Source: a virus. Taken from it: a DNA stretch of 64,000 bases. The notes under the pieces are model-generated. The model was not told where the DNA came from and made no database searches. It saw only the letters and a program-made list of their open reading frames with translations. The stretch's first letter is position 1. Every line of letters begins with the position of its first letter. Location of the stretch: positions 1 to 64,000 of IMG/VR virus record IMGVR_UViG_3300042382_000102, one strand, 5' to 3'. A program made the translations under genes and the position numbers. Below are positions 36,235 through 42,490 of this stretch, piece after piece.

Positions 36235-36702
36235 TTAAATAAGGGGATGCTCTGGATGAGGAGGTGCTAGCTTACCACCATAACCTGTAGTTACAGTAGT
36301 CTCAGTAATTGTACGCTGTTGTTGTACTGCTGGATAATTTTGTCCATACTGTTGTGGTTGCTGGTTGCCCATAGGCATACCCATTGATTGGCTTTGAATT
36401 GGACCTGAAGACACTCCTGCCATTTTCTCTTGACCCCTAGACCAGGCAGTAATACCTAATACAGCACCCATAGCCATATGAAATAAACCACCGCCCTGAA
36501 GGGTTAATGGAGCCCACTGCCTAAAGGCATCATTTTGAATAGCAACTTCCCAGAATTGTACAATAGTAAATCCAATAGGGAATATAATAAAGTCACATGC
36601 GCATACACACATATACATCATAGCCATTAGTGGACGCCATTTCTTTTGCATCCAACTTTCTTCTTCTTTCTTAGGTTCTTCAACCTTAGCTTCTTCTGCC
36701 AT
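36235..36702 (-). CDS. Holin candidate (3TM family), 155 aa
   Basis: The acidic-basic N-terminus (MAEEAKVEEPKKEEESWMQKKWRPLMAMMYMCVCACDFIIFPIGFTIVQF) leads into hydrophobic segments at about residues 28-50 and 70-90 (LTLQGGGLFHMAMGAVLGITAW). KWRPLMAxxYxxxxxxDFIIFPI is the signature of a holin family from T7-like and gene-transfer-agent contexts. The C-terminal 60 residues are a Gln/Gly/Pro-rich cytoplasmic tail. It would form the inner-membrane pore that releases the endolysin encoded a few genes upstream. Confidence 0.7.
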   Translation of the reverse strand: MAEEAKVEEPKKEEESWMQKKWRPLMAMMYMCVCACDFIIFPIGFTIVQFWEVAIQNDAFRQWAPLTLQGGGLFHMAMGAVLGITAWSRGQEKMAGVSSGPIQSQSMGMPMGNQQPQQYGQNYPAVQQQRTITETTVTTGYGGKLAPPHPEHPLI

Positions 36703-36711
36703 AAGAAATCC

Positions 36712-37260
36712 TTAAATTGTTAGGGGTAGCCATAGCCATATAGCTTGTGACATTAAGAATGCTGCTACAGCACCTACTCCAATACTTGCTTGGAATAATT
36801 TTCTATTAACTGCTAGTATAGAAGCAGTAAGCAATACAATAGCAATCTGGAATAATGATCCAGCGTATGTATAAAACGGTGAACGCTGTTTAGCTACTGT
36901 TCTTTCAGCCTCTAGCTTACGAGCTTTAGCCATAAGTTCTTTCTTACCTTCACCTGTAGAAGGTTCTGACTCATATCTATCTATTTTCTTTTGAAGCTCT
37001 GCGGCTTTCTTAATGTTGCCTCTAGCTAATGCATTCTCTTGAGAGATCTCAGCTAGGCGACTCTTGATATCTTTAGATTGGTAGAATGACCATGTGTTAT
37101 TAGCATCAATTGTGTTGTTGAGTACTTTAGAACTATTAGATCCACCCATTAAGGTGTTAATAGCAAGCAATGCAGCAAGCACTGTAATAACCCATCCAGC
37201 CTTATCTTTTAAGAGGGCTTCTCTCTCGCTTCTACTTAAAGGTTTAGTTTCTTCTGTCAT
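36712..37260 (-). CDS. Membrane protein, DUF4337-like
   Basis: The start at 37260 (AAGGACACT before ATG) gives 182 residues beginning MTEETKPLSRSEREALL. A transmembrane helix at about 22-40 (GWVITVLAALLAINTLMGG) is followed by SSKVLNNTIDANNTWSFYQSKDIKSRLAEI, a coiled-coil region, and two more helices near the C-terminus (about 129-150 and 158-178). The order helix, NNAWxFYQAKxIK, coiled coil, helices is that of DUF4337-type membrane proteins of unknown function. It could affect membrane state at lysis or superinfection. Confidence 0.65.
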   Translation of the reverse strand: MTEETKPLSRSEREALLKDKAGWVITVLAALLAINTLMGGSNSSKVLNNTIDANNTWSFYQSKDIKSRLAEISQENALARGNIKKAAELQKKIDRYESEPSTGEGKKELMAKARKLEAERTVAKQRSPFYTYAGSLFQIAIVLLTASILAVNRKLFQASIGVGAVAAFLMSQAIWLWLPLTI

Positions 37261-37267
37261 AGTGTCC

Positions 37268-37420
37268 TTAGAAAGGTAAGTATTTAGCAATTAGCCCATT
37301 AACAATTCTGTCTGATAGGTCGTCAGGTAGGAACTTAAGAAAACCTAGAAAGTATAGGCCTACAGCACCATAGCAGAATATCTTTAAACATAAGTCGAAG
37401 GTCTTTTGATACTCGTTCAT
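37268..37420 (-). CDS. Small membrane protein, 50 aa
   Basis: The start overlaps the upstream stop as ATGA. Translation gives MNEYQKTFDLCLKIFCYGAV then GLYFLGFLKFLPDDLSDRIV and NGLIAKYLPF. One hydrophobic helix spans roughly residues 10-30 and an amphipathic C-terminus follows. The four-base overlap shows it is part of the same translated chain as its neighbours. Function unknown; the location suggests a holin, antiholin or membrane accessory. Confidence 0.65.
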   Translation of the reverse strand: MNEYQKTFDLCLKIFCYGAVGLYFLGFLKFLPDDLSDRIVNGLIAKYLPF

Positions 37421-37914
37421 CGTCCACACCTATTGCCTACTTGACAGTATTGCATTAGCTCGTAACCACCAATAACCATTATAAATAATACAAAGGAAAC
37501 TACACTTAAAATAATAGCTAACTCATTTAGTTCTTCTTCTTTTTGTTTACGTTTCCGTTCATTAGCATTAAATAGTCTTAACTCTTGAGCATCGTCAGCA
37601 TCCATCTCAGCTTGACGAGCCTTAATTTTATTCCACACATCTATCTTACCTGTTTGCATAAAAAGCATTTTAAGCTCTTCTTCGAATGCCCTAGCTTGTT
37701 CTAGAGCCATCTCGATCTGGAGAGCCGTTCCCATATTGGAACCCTTGCCACTTTTCTTAGCCTCTATCAAGGCTTTAGTAGCAGTACTCTTAGCATCAAA
37801 CATCTTGCCTATCATAGGTGCAAGAGAACCTAGGTCATTAGCTACTTTACTAGCTTTCTTAACCATTGATATAGCTGACTGTATGCCAGCAAGAGCCGTT
37901 AGCGGATCAATCAT
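37417..37914 (-). CDS. C-terminally anchored helical protein, 165 aa
   Basis: The protein begins MIDPLTALAGIQSAISMVKKASKVANDLGSLAPMIGKMFDAKSTATKALIEAKKSG. A long helical, charged middle (ALEQARAFEEELKMLFMQTGKIDVWNKI, then ERKRKQKEEELNE) follows. One transmembrane helix lies at about residues 132-152 (LAIILSVVSFVLFIMVIGGYELM), ahead of a short Cys-containing tail (QYCQVGNRCGR). Tail-anchored topology with a coiled-coil cytoplasmic part. Proteins of this type occur among phage internal virion or membrane accessory proteins; unrecognised otherwise. Overlaps both neighbours by four bases. Confidence 0.65.
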   Translation of the reverse strand: MIDPLTALAGIQSAISMVKKASKVANDLGSLAPMIGKMFDAKSTATKALIEAKKSGKGSNMGTALQIEMALEQARAFEEELKMLFMQTGKIDVWNKIKARQAEMDADDAQELRLFNANERKRKQKEEELNELAIILSVVSFVLFIMVIGGYELMQYCQVGNRCGR

Positions 37915-38066
37915 TTTCTTTTTTCCTTATCCGTTTTGTCGTTGTTCTTCCACTTTAAACAACTAACCTTACGGTTATAAGGAGGACCTTGCCATGTCCA
38001 TCTCTCGCATTGAGGAAGGCGGGGGTCATAACCAGCTAACACTAAGGTAAGAAGAATAGTAGACAT
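37911..38066 (-). CDS. Small Cys-containing protein, 51 aa
   Basis: Starts at an ATG directly after the endolysin stop and ends as ATGA over the next start. The product is MSTILLTLVLAGYDPRLPQC, then ERWTWQGPPYNRKVSCLKWK, then NNDKTDKEKRK. A short hydrophobic N-terminus (residues 3-11) precedes a hydrophilic part with Cys20 and Cys36, so export and a disulfide are possible, though the hydrophobic stretch is short for a signal peptide. Tight junctions on both sides support a real gene. Function unknown. Confidence 0.6.
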   Translation of the reverse strand: MSTILLTLVLAGYDPRLPQCERWTWQGPPYNRKVSCLKWKNNDKTDKEKRK

Positions 38067-38681
38067 TTACACACCGAGTACATGGAGTGCATGTGCATAG
38101 TGCTTTTTACGGTCCTCGATACCAATGGTACCTCCGTTAATTTTTCTTGTTAATGTCTCTATATCGCCTTGATCTGCCCATTTATTTAAGTTATTAGTTT
38201 CCCAGAACCAGCAAGCACTCTGTGCAGCACCCTCAAAGGTACTCATGTACTCACTAGCTTCTTCTGCGGAAATACCAATAGACTCAGCAAACCAAAAATA
38301 ATTATCTTTACCTGTTAACTGGATTAGGCCTCTACCAGAGTACCTATATCCATCTCCTGAAGCCTCATCCCCATTACCCATACGATTAGCATAAACCTTA
38401 TTAGCAATAGCTTCAGGCTTCTGAGCGAACTGTTTAGCAAGTTCATCTGTAGGGAAATATTTAGGGAATATCTTACGGAGTGTCTCCCAACGATAGTTGA
38501 GATTTTCTTTAATCATTGTGAACTCACCTGACTCATGAGCGCATTGAGCAACAAATGCTGCTATACGCTTCTCATTATCAATACCATAGTCTGGTAGGAG
38601 TTGTTCTAAGGCATTATGCCAGTACGTAACATGCTTGTTCTTTGGGATAAGCTGTTTAAGTTGGTCTAGTGTTAGATTCAT
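38067..38681 (-). CDS. GH19 family endolysin
   Basis: 204 residues forming a glycoside hydrolase family 19 domain: MNLTLDQLKQLIPKN at the start, then IAAFVAQCAHESGEFTMIKENLNYRW with the catalytic Glu50, GNGDEASGDGYRYSGRGLIQLTGKDNY (about 102-127) and a closing RKINGGTIGIEDRKKHY. This is the bacteriophage peptidoglycan-degrading branch of the chitinase fold. No signal peptide is present, so release needs a holin. It overlaps the o-spanin gene by four bases, the usual lysis-cassette arrangement. Confidence 0.92.
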   Translation of the reverse strand: MNLTLDQLKQLIPKNKHVTYWHNALEQLLPDYGIDNEKRIAAFVAQCAHESGEFTMIKENLNYRWETLRKIFPKYFPTDELAKQFAQKPEAIANKVYANRMGNGDEASGDGYRYSGRGLIQLTGKDNYFWFAESIGISAEEASEYMSTFEGAAQSACWFWETNNLNKWADQGDIETLTRKINGGTIGIEDRKKHYAHALHVLGV

Positions 38682-38941
38682 TTAAGTGCCTCAAAAAGTT
38701 TCTTTTGTTCGATATACCACTCATTCCAAGCATCTAGGCGGATAGCACATATGTGATATTCAGCATAGTTATGCAGAATAGTCTTAGTAAGCTCTGATAG
38801 TTCAGGCTTAGAGTCAGCCTCTTTTAACTTAGCACATGCCACAGTTAGCTGACTAGGTACCTCTGGGAACTTAGCTACAACAGGTACTGTAGTAGAGCAT
38901 CCTGATATCGTTAACAATAGAATAGCTAATAGGTATTTCAT
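38678..38941 (-). CDS. o-spanin candidate (outer membrane lipoprotein)
   Basis: 87 residues with a lipoprotein signal: MKYLLAILLLTISGCSTTV, where LTISGC is a lipobox and Cys15 would be lipidated. The mature part of about 73 residues is helical and charged (LTKTILHNYAEYHICAIRLDAWNEWYIEQKKLFEALK). Position between the i-spanin-like and endolysin genes and the lipobox support an o-spanin that reaches from the outer membrane to the i-spanin. It is longer and less proline-rich than lambda Rz1. Confidence 0.75.
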   Translation of the reverse strand: MKYLLAILLLTISGCSTTVPVVAKFPEVPSQLTVACAKLKEADSKPELSELTKTILHNYAEYHICAIRLDAWNEWYIEQKKLFEALK

Positions 38942-39327
38942 TGTGTAACTGCCTTATTATGTATAGTTATAACCTCTGGAGGAATCTTACATTGATCATT
39001 GTATTTAATTATCTCACGATCAACATATTGTATTTGGCCTTCAACAACCTGTTTAACAATTAATTCTTTATTAACAACTTTTGTTACTATTTTAGTATTA
39101 ACTATTGCTTTCTTAGCATCTAACTCAGCTACCTTCTTTTCAAGTTCAGTAACTCTGTCTTGCCATACTTTATCAGCAGTCTTATAACCGATTAGAAATA
39201 AAGATGCAAAGATTAATCCCACAGCAATAGGTCTGTAAGTCTCAAATTCCTTTACTAACCATCCAAACAACCCTACCATTAGGGTAATAAACAATAGCCA
39301 AGTAGGTATATAGTTTAATATAAACAT
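38938..39327 (-). CDS. i-spanin candidate (inner membrane)
   Basis: 129 residues: hydrophobic segments near residues 8-25 (PTWLLFITLMVGLFGWLV) and 32-48 (PIAVGLIFASLFLIGYK), then a periplasmic coiled coil (WQDRVTELEKKVAELDAKKAIVNTKIVTKVVNKELIVKQV) and a short tail ending ITIHNKAVTQ. A membrane anchor plus coiled coil next to a lipoprotein gene is the i-spanin pattern, although two hydrophobic segments rather than one are present. The stop overlaps the o-spanin start. Confidence 0.72.
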   Translation of the reverse strand: MFILNYIPTWLLFITLMVGLFGWLVKEFETYRPIAVGLIFASLFLIGYKTADKVWQDRVTELEKKVAELDAKKAIVNTKIVTKVVNKELIVKQVVEGQIQYVDREIIKYNDQCKIPPEVITIHNKAVTQ

Positions 39328-39345
39328 TTAAATCCTTTAAAAGAA

Positions 39346-39418
39346 GAGTGATAGTGGGAGTCGAACTCACATTCCGAAGCAATTAAATCCTCGATTCTAC
39401 CGATTGAATTATACCACT
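39346..39418 (-). tRNA. tRNA-like gene, apparent anticodon TAA
   Basis: The minus strand folds as a cloverleaf. The acceptor is AGTGGTA with TATCACT (7 pairs, one G-T), the D stem ATTC/GAAT with loop AATCGGTA, and the T arm GTGAG-TTCGACT-CCCAC (one mismatch) with the canonical TTCGANT loop. The anticodon stem GAGGA/GCTTC has four pairs including a G-T, with an A-G mismatch beside the loop TTTAATT. Positions 34-36 read TAA, nominally leucine, but there is no long variable arm and position 37 is T. The discriminator is C and no CCA is encoded. Either a divergent phage tRNA or a decaying one; identity uncertain. The next 100 bases show no second clear cloverleaf. Confidence 0.6.
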
Positions 39419-39559
39419 CTAGTGACGCCTTTTACTGTAGCGACAACAGCCCTAAGGTGGGATCATGCTGAATACCTCATGAACTTAATCACTTGGCTAC
39501 CAGAGGGTTATTTAAATTTGTTTGTCCACTTAACTACCCATGCTAATCAATAGCCATGG

Positions 39560-39607
39560 TTACTTACCTTTAGGCTTAGGTGGTTTTTTCTTTTTATTGT
39601 TATACAT
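39560..39607 (-). CDS. Possible 15-aa basic micro-ORF
   Basis: The start overlaps the stop of the upstream gene as TAATG. The product would be MYNNKKKKPPKPKGK, almost entirely Lys and Pro. The junction resembles the real overlaps in this genome, but at this length chance cannot be excluded. If made, it could bind nucleic acid or be a leader-like peptide ahead of the tRNA. Confidence 0.3.
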   Translation of the reverse strand: MYNNKKKKPPKPKGK

Positions 39608-39825
39608 TATTTTTTCTCTTTTTGAGGATATAGAATATCTGATTGTTTATCAAAACAATATTTTGTAATAGTTGTTGTATTATTTACTACCATGTTAGCC
39701 CAAGCTGTTTGAGCATCAATAAAGTCATTGGCTACTTTATTTAAAGTGGTATCAGTAATGACCTTATTAGTAAAGTCATGCTTAAGACTCTGAAAAGAGT
39801 TAATATAAAATTGAGGTGTAAACAT
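39607..39825 (-). CDS. Unrecognised 72-aa protein after terminase
   Basis: MFTPQFYINSFQSLKHDFTNKVITDTTLNKVANDFIDAQTAWANMVVNNTTTITKYCFDKQSDILYPQKEKK. The layout (FxPxFYINxFQxxKxxFTNxxI...LNKxAxxFIDAQTAWA) resembles short phasin-like helical proteins found in some aquatic phages. No membrane segment. AAGGAACTAT precedes the ATG. Function unknown; it sits between the large terminase and the tRNA-like gene. Confidence 0.6.
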   Translation of the reverse strand: MFTPQFYINSFQSLKHDFTNKVITDTTLNKVANDFIDAQTAWANMVVNNTTTITKYCFDKQSDILYPQKEKK

Positions 39826-39834
39826 ATAGTTCCT

Positions 39835-41160
39835 TTAAAACATAAAACCTTTAGTGACTGTCTTAGTACCTGAACGAACAGGGAATAAGTATTCAACAGC
39901 ATACCTTAGTGCATCTGTCCAATGTTCTACATTTTCAGACTTAGATATTTGTGCTGTATTAGGGTTATTCTCAACCCATACAGTTCTTTCAAGGGATCGA
40001 ATTGTGTGTTCTGCTCGTGGATGAATATACATGTCTATATCACCATTAGCATTCTTAAATTTACGATTAACAGCAGCTACAGAGTCAACAATAGGAGGAG
40101 CAGCTCTATGTGCTCTACAGACAATGCCATAACTCTCTAAGATAGAGAAGTCAGTGGCTCCAGCAACAGCACTAGTTTTTCTAGCACGTCCTGCAGGATC
40201 TGGATAAGCAAATATCCTGTGTCCCTTGTCCTTAAATTGTGTCTTAAGCTTTTTAGCTAATTGTTCAGTATCGAGTACATTCTGCATATCCTCTAAGATA
40301 TGTATTTGTCCAGCTCTAACAGCAAATACTACTGCGGCCATAATACCAATGTTAAAGTCGATAGCTACATGTACATCTTCTTTGTTTGCTGTCTCTACAT
40401 TGAAGTAAGGGAGATCAGCAGTAACATGAGTCTTACGATCAAACATGTAGAATACCTTAGCACCTGAGTCTTCAAAGGAACACTCATACTCTCGAGCAAA
40501 CTTCATAGGATCGATTAAACGCTTAGTTCTCTCAATCTCTTGTACAGATAAATATGGAGAGTCTCTGTAAGTATATCTAAAGGTTTTCCAACGATTATCC
40601 ATTGTCTCAAAGTTAGTCATGTCATAAAAGTAATTCATACCTTTAGGAGTACCAATAATGAGAGCCTTGTGATTACCTGCCCAACGTGTAGTCATGGCAG
40701 GTTGAATGATAGATTCCCAAGACTCTTTAAGTCCTGGTTGACCTGTCCAGTCAGAGACCTCATCTCCAACAACAAAGTATTGACCTGATCCTCGCATCCT
40801 CTCAGATGCTTCATAAGACCATAACTTAAGCTTAACATTATTTGGAAACCAAAATGTTCCAGCTGTCTGGGAAGACTTTTCAGCATAATCCTCTAGACCT
40901 AAGTTATAGGCTAATAGTGGCCAATAAATATCTAATGACTGTTGATATGTAGGGCAGATGATAGACACATTCTTATTAGGAACATCCTGATCCATCTCCA
41001 GTAACTCATGCACAGCCATTGTAGCAGCAACACTAGCAAGGTAACTTTTACCAAAGCCTCGTGAGGCAACTGTGGCAGCATATCTTGTGCCGCCTTTCTC
41101 AGAGAATAAATACTTTAATACTTCTGACTGACCTCTGTGTAATTTAATTTCATTTGACAT
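39835..41160 (-). CDS. terL: Terminase large subunit
   Basis: 441 residues with an ATPase and a nuclease domain. Walker A is SRGFGKS (33-39), Walker B YFVVGDE with Asp133-Glu134, and IIGTPKG (168-174) is the coupling motif. The RNase H-like nuclease shows VAIDFNIG with Asp268, AYPDPAG with Asp321 and EHWTDALRY with Asp416, a complete acidic set. It cuts concatemeric DNA and pumps it through the portal. Gene order terS, small gene, terL is standard. Confidence 0.93.
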   Translation of the reverse strand: MSNEIKLHRGQSEVLKYLFSEKGGTRYAATVASRGFGKSYLASVAATMAVHELLEMDQDVPNKNVSIICPTYQQSLDIYWPLLAYNLGLEDYAEKSSQTAGTFWFPNNVKLKLWSYEASERMRGSGQYFVVGDEVSDWTGQPGLKESWESIIQPAMTTRWAGNHKALIIGTPKGMNYFYDMTNFETMDNRWKTFRYTYRDSPYLSVQEIERTKRLIDPMKFAREYECSFEDSGAKVFYMFDRKTHVTADLPYFNVETANKEDVHVAIDFNIGIMAAVVFAVRAGQIHILEDMQNVLDTEQLAKKLKTQFKDKGHRIFAYPDPAGRARKTSAVAGATDFSILESYGIVCRAHRAAPPIVDSVAAVNRKFKNANGDIDMYIHPRAEHTIRSLERTVWVENNPNTAQISKSENVEHWTDALRYAVEYLFPVRSGTKTVTKGFMF

Positions 41161-41364
41161 TTAAACGTATAAGTCTACACTATCCTTAGTTAAGACACCC
41201 TTTTTATTCTTTGCATTAATCTCTTCAAGTTTTCGATAGAACTCTGCTATCTCCATTCTAGCTTGGAGGCCTTCTCGGAATACTTTATCAGAAGCTTCCT
41301 TGAGTGCATTGTATTGTTCTTGGTACTTCTTTATGCTGTATTCAGCAGGTGGTTGGACTCTCAT
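41161..41364 (-). CDS. Unrecognised 67-aa coiled-coil protein before terL
   Basis: MRVQPPAEYSIKKYQEQYNALKEASDKVFREGLQARMEIAEFYRKLEEINAKNKKGVLTKDSVDLYV. Mostly one charged alpha helix. AAGGATAAGCT upstream of the ATG serves as ribosome binding site. The stop abuts the terL start, suggesting coupled translation and possibly a role in packaging. No known family recognised. Confidence 0.65.
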   Translation of the reverse strand: MRVQPPAEYSIKKYQEQYNALKEASDKVFREGLQARMEIAEFYRKLEEINAKNKKGVLTKDSVDLYV

Positions 41365-41381
41365 AGCTTATCCTTAAAAAT

Positions 41382-41433
41382 GTATACTTTATTACTAAAA
41401 AACTAATATCTAATTAATTTGTATACTTTATTA
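41382..41433 (-). repeat. Paired direct repeat beside the small terminase gene
   Basis: The plus-strand sequence GTATACTTTATTA occurs at 41382-41394 and again at 41421-41433, 39 bases apart. The second copy overlaps the small terminase stop codon. Spacing of nearly four helical turns could suit a DNA-binding protein; the short length means chance is possible. Confidence 0.4.
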
Positions 41434-41829
41434 TTCGTTTGTAAACACAATTTTAAGAGGCTTTTTGTCCTCAATCACTTGTTCGGTCTTCTCAGGAACC
41501 TGTCTATAACCATAGCGCATTAACGTGTTCATGACATTGGTTTGTATGTTAAGTAGGTTAGCCATAGCAACAGCAGAGAACCTTGTCTTGCCTTCTTCCA
41601 TGTCCGTAACCTTATCCTGTACAGTGTAGTAGTGCTCCACTAGCTTCTCAATAGGATCAAATCCCAATGTCTGAAGCTTCTTAACAGACTCCTTAGAGTA
41701 TATAGTGGTAGTTCCCTTTGGACGTCCTTGTCCAGGTCGCAAGCCTCCACGCTGACCATAAGTAGTTCTAGCTTTATAGTCTTTACTCGTGGGATCAGGT
41801 GAAGACACTTTTTCATCAGTGTCTGACAT
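41431..41829 (-). CDS. terS: Terminase small subunit candidate
   Basis: 132 residues upstream of terL. The N-terminus is disordered and basic (YKARTTYGQRGGLRPGQGRPKGTTTIYSKESVKKL), followed by a helical segment (LGFDPIEKLVEHYYTVQDKVTDMEEGK) and FSAVAMANLLNIQTNVMNTLMRYGYRQVPEK. The GRPKG-plus-helices plan is common among small terminase subunits that select DNA for packaging. Two copies of GTATACTTTATTA lie at and just beyond its stop. Confidence 0.7.
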   Translation of the reverse strand: MSDTDEKVSSPDPTSKDYKARTTYGQRGGLRPGQGRPKGTTTIYSKESVKKLQTLGFDPIEKLVEHYYTVQDKVTDMEEGKTRFSAVAMANLLNIQTNVMNTLMRYGYRQVPEKTEQVIEDKKPLKIVFTNE

Positions 41830-41832
41830 AGT

Positions 41833-42132
41833 TTATTTTCCTTGCATTGGGTTCTTGGAGTTGCGTCTAGCTACTGGTTTAGCAGGAGTCTTAACAACAG
41901 GAACAATATTATTGCTGTGTAATTGGATCTTTAGATCAGAGATCATAGTGAGTAACTCATCTTTATCTCTAAGCAGTTTGTCAACTTTACCCTCTAACTT
42001 CTTCACCTCTGACATAAGCAGATTAGTGAGCATATCATGGGCCTCTTGGCGCTGCTTATCTTTGTTATGGAGGTAGGTCCAGAAGGCACCAGTACTTAAC
42101 ACAACAATAGCCACTTGTACGATTGATTCCAT
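41833..42132 (-). CDS. Membrane-anchored coiled-coil protein, 99 aa
   Basis: The ATG at 42132 has a clear AAAGGAA ribosome binding site, so the longer upstream frame is not used. Product: MESIVQVAIVVLSTGAFWTY, an N-terminal membrane helix, then a coiled coil (LHNKDKQRQEAHDMLTNLLMSEVKKLEGKVDKLLRDKDELLTMISDLKIQL) and a basic tail (KPVARRNSKNPMQGK). Holin-like or a membrane tether; first gene after promoter site 3, with a long structured leader. Confidence 0.65.
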   Translation of the reverse strand: MESIVQVAIVVLSTGAFWTYLHNKDKQRQEAHDMLTNLLMSEVKKLEGKVDKLLRDKDELLTMISDLKIQLHSNNIVPVVKTPAKPVARRNSKNPMQGK

Positions 42133-42368
42133 TTTAATTCCTTTAATTTTGGCGATTTCTATACACATCGGGAGGTACCCTCTATTGGTCGGGAGCCAAT
42201 AGTACCTCTACACAAATGTTACAGAAACATCTAAAATAATATTTTAAAGTACTTTTTAAAGTACTCCTTAAAAATATTTTATAATATTATTTTAATAATA
42301 ACAACAATAACAATAATAATTTAAATATTATTATAGTTAACCCCCTAAATCCCCCTTTTGGGTAGGAC
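42133..42368 (-). other. Structured, extremely AT-rich leader between promoter site 3 and its first gene
   Basis: About 240 bases with no gene. Nearest the gene is an imperfect hairpin at 42172-42208: on the minus strand GAGGTACTATTGG pairs with CCAATAG then GTACCTC, with a small bulge. From 42209 to about 42345 the sequence is almost pure A/T, including a direct repeat TTTTAAAGTACT and runs such as AATAATAACAACAATAACAA. Close to the promoter are C-rich/G-rich blocks (CCCCCTAAATCCCCC). It could act as an mRNA leader, a DNA-unwinding or origin-like element, or both; no direct evidence for either. Confidence 0.5.
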
Positions 42369-42390
42369 TCTCTCTTTAGCGTCACCTGGT
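42369..42390 (-). promoter_or_regulatory. T7-family phage promoter, site 3
   Basis: The minus strand reads ACCAGGTGACGCTAAAGAGA. It differs from the other sites by one base (GGTGAC for GGGGAC), and that change makes it even closer to the SP6 promoter: AGGTGACGCTAAAGAG against AGGTGACACTATAGAA, 13 of 16 identical. Predicted start at 42374. It lies immediately after a terminator and ahead of the packaging and lysis block. Confidence 0.8.
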
Positions 42391-42400
42391 CTTTTTTGAC

Positions 42401-42477
42401 AAAAAAAAAAAGAATTACCCCTCCAGAGTACCCTCTAACCACCCCCGAAGGAGCAGCTAAAGAGTACCCTGGAGGGG
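42401..42477 (-). terminator. Strong intrinsic terminator after the SleB-type gene
   Basis: On the minus strand CCCCTCCAG (from 42477) pairs perfectly with CTGGAGGGG (to 42418). The inner sequence extends the stem through GTAC/GTAC and TCT/AGA to CTGCTCC-TTCG-GGGGTGG, ending in a TTCG tetraloop. TAATTC and a run of eleven to twelve T residues follow. This is a textbook rho-independent terminator. It would insulate the packaging operon, which starts at promoter site 3 only a few bases later. Confidence 0.88.
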
Positions 42478-42490
42478 ATCTTTTGGCTAA

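Noticed and set aside
39421-39559. Possible second tRNA or structured RNA beyond the tRNA-like gene
   Set aside because: The minus strand has a D-arm-like AGCCAAGTGATTAAG and a few short stems, but no TTCGA T-loop and no seven-base anticodon loop in a proper stem, so no cloverleaf could be closed.
42421-42477. A reversed partial promoter match (GCTAAAGAGTACC) on the plus strand
   Set aside because: The similarity covers only GCTAAAGAG and it belongs to the stem-loop of the terminator; no gene is read in that direction.
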